64,000 bases of DNA. Origin: Mycteria americana (lineage: Eukaryota > Chordata > Aves > Ciconiiformes > Ciconiidae). Below, one piece after another: positions 55,551 to 64,000 of this stretch. Within the stretch, counting starts at the first letter, position 1. Each line of letters begins with the position of its first letter. A program made the position numbers and the translations under genes. The stretch is taken from positions 77,171,635 through 77,235,634 of the forward strand of contig NC_134365.1 in assembly GCF_035582795.1 (NCBI RefSeq), given 5' to 3'. The notes beneath the pieces were generated by a model, which did not search any database, was not told the origin of the DNA, and worked only from the letters and a program-made list of their open reading frames with translations.

Positions 55551-58500
55551 CAAGCAGCACCCTCAGCAGCCCGTGGCGCTGAGCCCAGGGATGCTATTCC
55601 TCGCCTGGTCCCTGGGTGAAAGCAGGCATCGGATGCAAGGGAATGCAAGATGGGACTTGTGAACTCGGGCGCATTCCGGGGCAAACACCTACATCACGAG
55701 AGCTGGTAGGGCGAGCTTAGCGTCTGCAGTGCTGCCATGCACAGGCACCCCGTGAAACGGTAACAGCAGCGGGGAAGGAGGAACTGAAGCCCAGAGATCT
55801 CTCCAGAAGATTGCCAGAGCCAGGATTTAGCTCCCACGGGGCTACTACAGCAGAGATGGTAAGGTCTTAGTCTCTGGATATGGAGATGTATCTAAACAGC
55901 AGAATTTGGATCACGCACATGCCTCTGGACCATTTTATCATTAGCTCCTGAACTGTCAGCTTACAGCCCTGTGTGAACTGCCACTGGTTTGAATTTGCCT
56001 TAAAGCGCTAATGTGCAAGTGGCACAGCTGCCCACGTGCTCGAAGGAGGCAATGACCTGGCGGGTACCCCAAGGATGCTAGCCAGCCCTGCTTGCAAATC
56101 GGAGCCGAGGTACGCTGGATCTCAGGGAGCCGAGGCAGGCTGTGGGAGGCAAATGACCCACCCCCAGCCACTGTCAAGAGCACAGCACCATGCCAATCAT
56201 CCTCCAAAGCACCTGGCAGAACAAGAGCAGCATCACCTGCAAGCTAATTTCACAGCTGCCAATCACCTGAGTAAACAGTTTTTAAGTGCTTTCAGCCTGG
56301 TTTTGATTTGATTTGATTTGAGCAACTTCCTACCTTGTCTGTCAGCTGGTGAGGTGGCTTTGGTTTGAACTGGGAGAGGGTTGCTGCTGGGGAGTGAAGA
56401 CACTACAGGTGGCTTCATCCTCACCCCTATTTCAAAATAAGCCAGTGAGCTGCCATCCAGGGATGAGTCCCGCTGCCAGAAAGGTCTGTGCATCGGCCAC
56501 TGAGGTGCTGGAAAGAGCTTATGCAAAAATTATTCCTATGAAAGTGCTGTAATCATGGTGCTGGTCTCTCAGCCTGGGAAATAAGTAAATGGCTTACCGA
56601 AGGTGGGGAGGGAAAAGGGTGCAGCACAGCTGGCACTCAGTGATTAGATTGTAATATCCTATGTTGGGAGCAAGGTGGAAGGGGGAGGTGGAGGAAGGAG
56701 GGCATGCGTACGCTTACGGGGGCAGAGGAAGCACACGCCAGAGGCTTTGGGTTGCCTGCACACAGTGGGGAGGAAGGGAAGGTGGCCAGCGGGGCTGTTA
56801 AGTCCTTGTGGTATCACTCCCCCAGATATTAAAATACATGCTTTACTGCTGTTATACGTACCTTTTCCTTGATAGACAGACCGTAACATAGATGTTCGTG
56901 GAGCTGAAAGGCCCAAAGTGGTAAATTGGCATAGCAGAGGGCACAGTCTTGCCCTTGGGGCTGTTTTTCCCTGCCCGAGGGCTGCCTCCTGCAGGCACCG
57001 GGGACGTTTGGTGCAACGCCGCTCCCACCTTTCTGTCCAGCGGCTCCTCGCGGGGTCACGTCAGGGGTGGCTTGTCCTGGGGGGCTGCAGATGGTGACTT
57101 GGTGGCCGGGCTGAAAGACGGCCACATCTGCTCTTCTTCCTCCCACTTTTCAACCTCAGCTGTTGCCTTCACTCCTGCTGTCTCTTCTGGCTTTGGTTTT
57201 AAGGAAACCAGAAGTATTCCCCTCTCGTTGGAACAGCAGAACAAACCTTCTCATGATGCGGCCACCAGCACTTGTGTGGTCTTCTCCTGATAGGAGCCAG
57301 ATTGCAGACTGAGACCCTTAAACCACCTGGCTTTTTTTTGTGCTACGGTGCCAAAGGGATGGTATTCCCGATCTGCCATAATGCAATCGAAACTGGAGTG
57401 CGTTCCTGTTGCCAGGTTTTCTTGATCAAATTTCTGTGAGAGGAAAGAAGAGGAATCAAAAAAAAAAAAGTGAATGGTTTTGCTAGCAGACACTCACCCC
57501 TTGAAATGAAGTCGCTGAGCCTCTACCAAGGATAAATCCTTTTAGAAGCATTAGCTCAGTGTTGTTAGGTTGGTGTCATATTTATCGATCAGTATTCACC
57601 AACGAGGGATGCACTCTGATAAATTTTGCCAATTGAGTCAAGTGCGATGATAAGCGCCGTGTCCAGCGAGCAGATTAGAAATGAAGATGTGATAAGAGGG
57701 AAATTGGAACAGAGCGGTACCTTCAGACAGAAGCAGGATGGCTGCTACATAATTTAAACCCAAAGGGAGGTGTGCTACTGCAGGCGTAAAAGCCTTCAGC
57801 TGGACAAAAGGCCAGGAGCCATCTGCTTTGCACAAAAACAGGCCAAGTACGTCTCCGCTTCAGCTTTCTACCTGGCCAAGCTCACTTGGGACAGGAATCG
57901 GTAAGGGCAACCCCCGTGTATCTATAGCTGGCTGCAGGAAGATCTGGAAACATTTGGGTACGTGGAAATCAAGGACGTTTTTCCCTCTCCGTAGGAGCCT
58001 GAGATCACAAGAGCTTTCCCTGGCCCAAGTCCAAAGTAAAAGAGTATTGAATTAATAATTGCCACCAAATTGGGTTGGATCGTATTTAAAAGTTTTGTGC
58101 TGATTGTATCAAATCATTTTAATTTCTATTGTATTTAATAAGTCAAAATTCAAATAATGTTTCAAAAGGAATAATTGTTTTGAGTTGGAGAGAAAATGTT
58201 TGCTCAGAATGTGTCAAATTTGGAAAATTTTTTGCCAACCTTTATTTCCCTGCATCACATTTTCTTTTAATTTTGATATTCACTAGAATTGTGCCCTTCC
58301 TGCCAGAAGGCCAGTTTGAAAGAAACGTCAGGAAAACCAAAGTAATTGAAAAATCCCAAACTGGCTCCACTGATCATAGCAATGATTTTCTAGGACAAAT
58401 TTCGTAGCTAATAATAAGGGTCCACCTCTGTAAAGCTGTGTAATGCTGACAGAGTCACTGGAGTCAGTAAGAGTTGCCAGTTCCACTAAATCAGGTGGTT

Positions 58501-61500
58501 CTGATTTCGGCCCTGAGATTAAGTTACAAACACCAGTGTTTAGCTCTCCCCTCTCCCTGCATTTCCATATATTAGTTAATGTTTATCTCTTATCAGACTA
58601 ATATTACTATCCAAGGGCATAATGTGGAGTTTTCCTAACATGAGGAAAACAGTTGCAGCATTTCCCAGCTCCAGTGCAACACGCAATAAAATGCTCTTGT
58701 TTTTCACAGCTTAACCTACCGTGGGGTGTAGATATAATTAACATGGTGAGGACAGTCCTAAAAACAACTGATCATTGTGTTCCTACATGAATAAAGGTCA
58801 TTAATAAAGTCCTCTGTTACCCCTTTGTTCAACGTGGTCTTTAAGGATATTTGCTGAGTTAAATATTACACTTTAAATGTGAATTACTCTTTACTTGGAG
58901 GCTATTTGGAAGTAAAATACATTTAGGACTATAAATGCAGAAGGTCCATTATCAAAATATCTGCCTGGCTTGTTATTGAACCGGGGCTGCTCTCTCAAAG
59001 CCCTAATGCACCTTCCAGAAAGAAGATGGTCTAGTCTGAGTGCTGGGGCTTTGGGGAGTTGGATGTTTTCCTTTAAAAATATCCTGTCGGCTTGAAGTAG
59101 ATGTACCATTTTGATATGAAACCTGTACCAGTTTGAAAGCAGCATGCAACTGTCTCAGATTTCTGAGCCACCAAAGCTGACTTGTGAAACAGGCAAAAAA
59201 ACCTCATGTGGAGGAACAGGCGTGGATACATTCATGCCTGTCAGCCAGCTCACAAAAATATGGTGTAATAGAGGGTTTTTTCCACTTCTGTGCGTGTTGC
59301 AAAGGGTTTGACGTTTGTCTGGGCAAATTCCAGAAGAGCTGTCTGGTTTTCCTGTTGGCGGTATCCCTCCTCGGTCCCACCTCGGTCCCCGCTGGTCCAG
59401 CTGGGCAGAGCTCCAGGCTCCTGAGCATGAGGCCAGAGCCTGAGTCTAAAGGATTAGCAAGTGCTTAGGCACTGACCTAGCCGTGTGCTAGAGGTGCTGT
59501 ATAAGCCATAAAGCCCACAACACCTACGCAAACCACAAATTAGTTGCCCCCCGTGAAATCTATCCAGCTCTGTTATGAGGCATGGCAGCAAGGTTAGCAG
59601 ACCCACCAAAATGCCAGGGAAAAACACAGTCATGGAAGATTTTCACTCCCCCTGCAACAACCAATGCCAACACACAGCACTTATCAAGTTTAAAGTAAGT
59701 ATTTAACTAGTGAACTAGAGTCCTTTTGTTCACACAGAGAACTGCTGATGTTTATTGAGGTTGTCCTGGTCTCCAGCAGGCCGTGGGCAGCTGATGTTGG
59801 TTAGGTAACATTTTCTGCAACTCATCCTCTCCGTAAAGTTTAATAGTCTTACAACAACAACCCCAACGTCTTTCCCGGACATTGCGTAGGGCTTAATTTT
59901 GTTTGGTTTTAATTTGAAAAGTAGAATTGGTAGCACATGCATAATATTTGCCGTTTCCTCTAATCATTTGCCCTAGCCACCCACCTCTGGGTTGATAAGG
60001 AAGGAGGAGCGGGCGTGAAAACCAGACCGGTTTTCCACAGTAGTCATGGAGTCGGTAAACACAGCAGGACCGTGCTGCTCTTACTCCTGACCAGTGGGTA
60101 ACTCGTGTATTCACTAGGAACAGCAGGCAGGTTTGCCTTAAGCCCTTGGTAGGACAACAGAGAGAGAAGGAAAAATATCATTGCTTACCACAGCAGGGGA
60201 GGATTAGGAATTAATCACGCTGCCGTGACTGCAGGGCTCCTGGCACCGCGGGCTTCCAGCCCTGGGAAGACAGGCACTCCCTGCCTTGGGAAAATGTTTT
60301 CCCGGGGTAAGAGCCCGGAGCAGGCGCGGCCTCAGGGACAGCTTAGGAGACTCTTGCACATCGGACGTCCCCTGCACCGTGAAGCTGCAGTTGGTGTGAA
60401 GAGGATGTGCCCACGCTTTCCCCAAAGCTGCTGCCGCTCAGCGCTCGCCCACTTGAGCTGCGGCAGTCAGGGGAGCCTCAATACGCATTGCACGTTTTTG
60501 CTTTCCCTGGCTTCAGCATGGAAATAACAGCCAATCTGCAGTTGGGTAACAAAAATAAAATGAACCTAAAATAAAAAGAAGCTAAAAACAGCAGAGCTGT
60601 GCGCAGTGGCATTAGTGGTTTGGGGACAGTCAGCTGGAGAGGCCATGCTTGCGTGTGTCATGAGCAGGTGAAGTTTGAAGGACCTTTCCCAAGCTGCGAT
60701 TTCCATCTCCAAGGCAGGGGGCTGTGGGGGGGGCTGGGTAGAAATTCATACCCTCCCCAGGTTTTCCTCGGGAGCATCTAAGGCAGCAAATGTCGGGATC
60801 GCCAAGAGCCACAACTCTAATTTCAGCTCTGATGCAACACCTGGCCCTGGGAGCAATGACAGTAGGGATTCCCATGCAATAAATCAGCACTGACAGCTGA
60901 GATCTCCCACCCAGAGCCATCATTTGCTGAGGGCATGGCCCTTGTGCTGGCCTCTTCCCAGCCCTTTTACTCTATGAGTAAAGGCACCGGTCCTAAAAAA
61001 GGCAGCTTTGCCTCTTTGCAAAGCTGATGAGCTGGCAATACGCCCGGTGTGGATAGCAGGCAGCTGCAGCCTGCCCAGGTGGGTCTCTCCTACTGCATCT
61101 TCCCCGTGCCCTCCCTGCACCCTAAAGGTTTTCAAGGCTTCTCTTCTCAAACCAGAAACGCCGCAGGCACCAGGCAAAGCCTCTCCTGTGTTTTACACCC
61201 CTTCTGCTCTGTCCAACTCCAGGGCCAGCACCACGGCCAGGCAGTGCTTGCTGCCCGCGGCCAGTGCTCCTGCCTGGGTGGCAGCGACCCCACGACATCC
61301 CTGTTTCCACAGCTGGGCATGGCCCCACCAGCCTCCCTGGGAAGGGACACCATCCAAAACCCCCGGTGCTGCTGCCACACCGGTAGTGATGAGAGCACTG
61401 GGATAAGCAATGGCTCAAAGACCAGTGGGGAGGCGAGGGTTTGTCGATGGCCGGTGCGCGTGGTCCCAGCAGCGCCTGCCCTTGTGTAGCCATCACCTGC

Positions 61501-64000
61501 TCCCAGCCCCTGCGTTTGCCATACAGGGAGGTGCAGACCCCCGGGAAGCAGCTCCTGAAAGAGCGGTGTATTAAACGGGCGCTGACCTGGGGGAGCCTCT
61601 TAAGATGCCAGGCTGTGAACCGCGATGGCTCAAAAGGGCTTCCCAATGTGCCTTGGCTCTCCCTGAGGCGGCTGCCAGCATGTCAGGTGCAGGAGCCAGT
61701 GCCATTAGCCATCACAGTCACTGAGGCCAGAGCTGACTTTTTGTGCTTTTACGTGCTACAGTAATATGTAAAAATAACAATTGAAACCCCTCCTGCCCTG
61801 CTGGGGCTTTGAGGATGCCTAAATCATTTCAGGTGCACGGACATCTTTGGTTCCCAGCGAGTAGCTTCCTAATTTTGGACACCAAGGATTTCTCTTTGAT
61901 GCCGATGGCTCCGCACGCTGGATGTCAGAACAAGGTTTGCTCCCTGGCTGGAAGCCTAGAGGTGAAAGCTCAGCCTCCCGGAGGGACCCCCTTAGTATAA
62001 GGGGGTACTTATATATAAGGGGGTACTTGTTTCAAGCTATTGTCTCACTTTCTGGTTTTTTTTTTCCCAATACCTCAAATAATAGATTATTACAGTAAAA
62101 CCAAACAAAAACCAAAAAAATATGTTTAGATTTGCACAAAATATTTGGATATTCTGCCAAGCCAGGGTTTGGCCTGCGTGCTGCATTGAGTGCCCTGACT
62201 TCCTGCAGTCAGCAGCAAGCCGCTGCACACCTGTATGATGTGCCCAGCTCATTTGGCAAAAGTGGCTGCTTGCTCCCCTCCGCTCCAGATCCCGGGTCTC
62301 CTCACCGCTCTGACGGGCTGTCCCTCCTCTGTGGAGTAACGTCCACCTGCAGGAGCCCACCCACAAAGCTGATCCCGTTGCTCCGAGCTCTTTCTGAGCA
62401 ACCAGGCAGCAGCTGCAGACGTACCCCACCGACCCCTGCAGCGCACCTCAGCAGCACCCCTGCATGCCCAGCGGGTACCCTGGGCGCGCCATGCAGGGAC
62501 GGGACATCTCGTTGCACGTGGCTTGGTGCATCACCCCGCAAAGCGTGCGGTTCCTGCGTGGGATGCTCCCGCTCAGCCCTTCCCACGGTGCCCGCTCTGC
62601 AGCTCTGGCTCTCGCCCCCGGCCCCGCAGCTCCGTGGCACCCCGGGGTGATCCTGCCTGCCCAGCTGCAGCAGGCAGATTGCTTCATCATCTGAACAACT
62701 TAATGGCAGCTAATGACGGCATGGTCCGCTGGGGCTGCCTGGTCAGGATGCTCCTTCCAAAGGCCTTGAAAAAACACAGGGCATTTTGAACTGCAGTGGT
62801 AACTTTTAAATGCCTGCCTTGAATAGCTCTTAGTCTTGAAGCAAGTTTAAGAAATTAAAAAAAAAACAAAACCAAGCATAATAAGGAACAGCAGCAAAGT
62901 TTTCAGTTTCTTATCCCTCAAATCCCCCACACACACACACCTTTAAGGAAAAGCATTTTTCTGAAGAAAAATAAGAAAAGGGTCGGGGGGAAAAAAGGCA
63001 GGAGAAAGGCCACCAACTCCAGTCTGCCTGACAGTTTTTTTGCAGTATGTGGATTTCAAGGGGTGTTGAGTCTCAGCCAGGGGATTGCACCACATGTCCA
63101 AATGGGCTCTTTCTGCTCTGTCCTGAGAGCGGGGATGGACGTGAAATTATTTTAAAGTCGGCTTGGAAAATGGTGTGCGGGTTTACAGATTGCATTTTCT
63201 TCCCTTTTCTAATAATGCCAGGGGATTGCCTCGCCCATGAACATGAGACCATCTGGAAAATGTCATCCGGTGCGTTATTCCCTGTGCCAGAGGGTTATTT
63301 ATAGATAAAGTAAATCATGTTGTCATGTTCGAAACAAATAAGGAAAGGCCCCAAGAGAACAGAGTGCCTCCGCCCTCGTCTCCCTGCATAGCTTTGCCTG
63401 ACGAGGGGATGCCGGTGCCTGGTGGTCCCCAAGCCCATGGGCTACCATCACCCCCCAGAAGCTGACCCCCCACCCACGGAGGACCGGTGCAGGACCAGCC
63501 AGACACGTGTGCCAGCCGCAGCGCAGGGGTCGTGTGTGCAAGACCACGCGCACTGAGGCATCCCTGTTTTGTGAGCAAGCCGTGCCCCTGGTCCAAAAGG
63601 GGAGCGAGCTGTCAGCTCCCCTGCCTCTCACCCCCACCCGCATCCGAAACAGGCTGAAATACTTCACTGGCTCAGGTGCAGCCCCACCGCCACATGCGGT
63701 CAGCGCAGCCTCACGTTACGATGGCGGCTGCCGGCGGTTCCTGCACGCCACCGCGCTTCCTCTCCTTCAGCAATGTGCGTGCAGAAACCCAGAGGCTTCG
63801 CGTGGTCTTCACCCATCCTCCAAACCCCTGCTTTGATACAGCAAACTGGGGCACTGAATGTTTGCATCTCAAAAGCCGGTCAGTTTTGAAGAGCAGACAG
63901 GACCACTCGAAGCGGTGCCTCCGGCAGACGGGCCCTCCCGCGCCTGGGCTCGCCCCCAGCCCCCTTGCCCACATTCACTGTACGTCACCTAGCTTTGCAT

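Larger units (their letters stand above)
54481..64000. other. Right flank without recognised genes
   Basis: Upstream of the putative A4GALT promoter. No exon of a known neighbour (for example ARFGAP3) could be recognised. Short open frames here, including those at 61.0-61.6 and 62.1-62.8 kb, lie in GC-rich patches and overlap on both strands, which suggests composition and not coding. Small repeats include (TTTGA)4 at 56,301-56,322, an A14 run near 54,830 and (CA)6 near 62,930. Confidence 0.45.

Overview
The window is vertebrate nuclear DNA and almost certainly from a bird, probably a neoavian species. The evidence is (i) multi-exon genes with GT-AG introns and CpG-island promoters, (ii) many 5'-truncated CR1 LINEs with the (ATTCTGTG)-type 3' end that dominates avian genomes, and (iii) an ERVL-type endogenous retrovirus and solo LTRs with 5-bp target duplications. 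Gene order CYB5R3 - EndoU-like - A4GALT - A4GALT parallels the conserved CYB5R3/A4GALT neighbourhood (human 22q13.2).

Layout. 1-2480: intron 1 and the 21-nt first coding exon (MGSQLSR) of CYB5R3 on the minus strand, firing from a CpG island at about 2.2-3.0 kb. 3.34-4.48 kb: a long solo LTR upstream of that promoter. 8.1-18.5 kb (+): a complete seven-exon gene for a 289-residue EndoU-family poly(U) endoribonuclease of the short, XendoU-like, signal-peptide-free type, with a TATA promoter and no CpG island. Its fourth intron is almost wholly a solo LTR. 20.1-21.2 kb and 29.1-30.2 kb (-): two intact, tandemly duplicated single-exon coding regions for alpha-1,4-galactosyltransferase (A4GALT/Gb3 synthase family). 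The second is the closer match to the mammalian enzyme; the first is diverged, notably next to the position known to set acceptor choice in the human enzyme. 30.8-47.5 kb: a repeat-rich block in what is probably the long 5' intron of A4GALT. It holds an LTR-like repeat, a full-length but broken ERVL provirus (34,219-41,051) that appears to sit inside an older LTR, CR1 copies, and a deleted minus-strand ERV remnant. 53.5-54.5 kb: a second CpG island, the best candidate for the A4GALT promoter. 54.5-64 kb: no recognised exon.

The genes are metabolic and glycosylation housekeeping plus an RNase; they are neighbours, not a pathway. The most distinctive points are the A4GALT pair, whose encoded glycan specificity may differ, and a clean stem-loop-mediated micro-inversion that distinguishes the two LTRs of the ERVL element. 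I found no evidence of a new multi-gene system. Exon boundaries were derived by hand from splice consensus, reading phase and family similarity.
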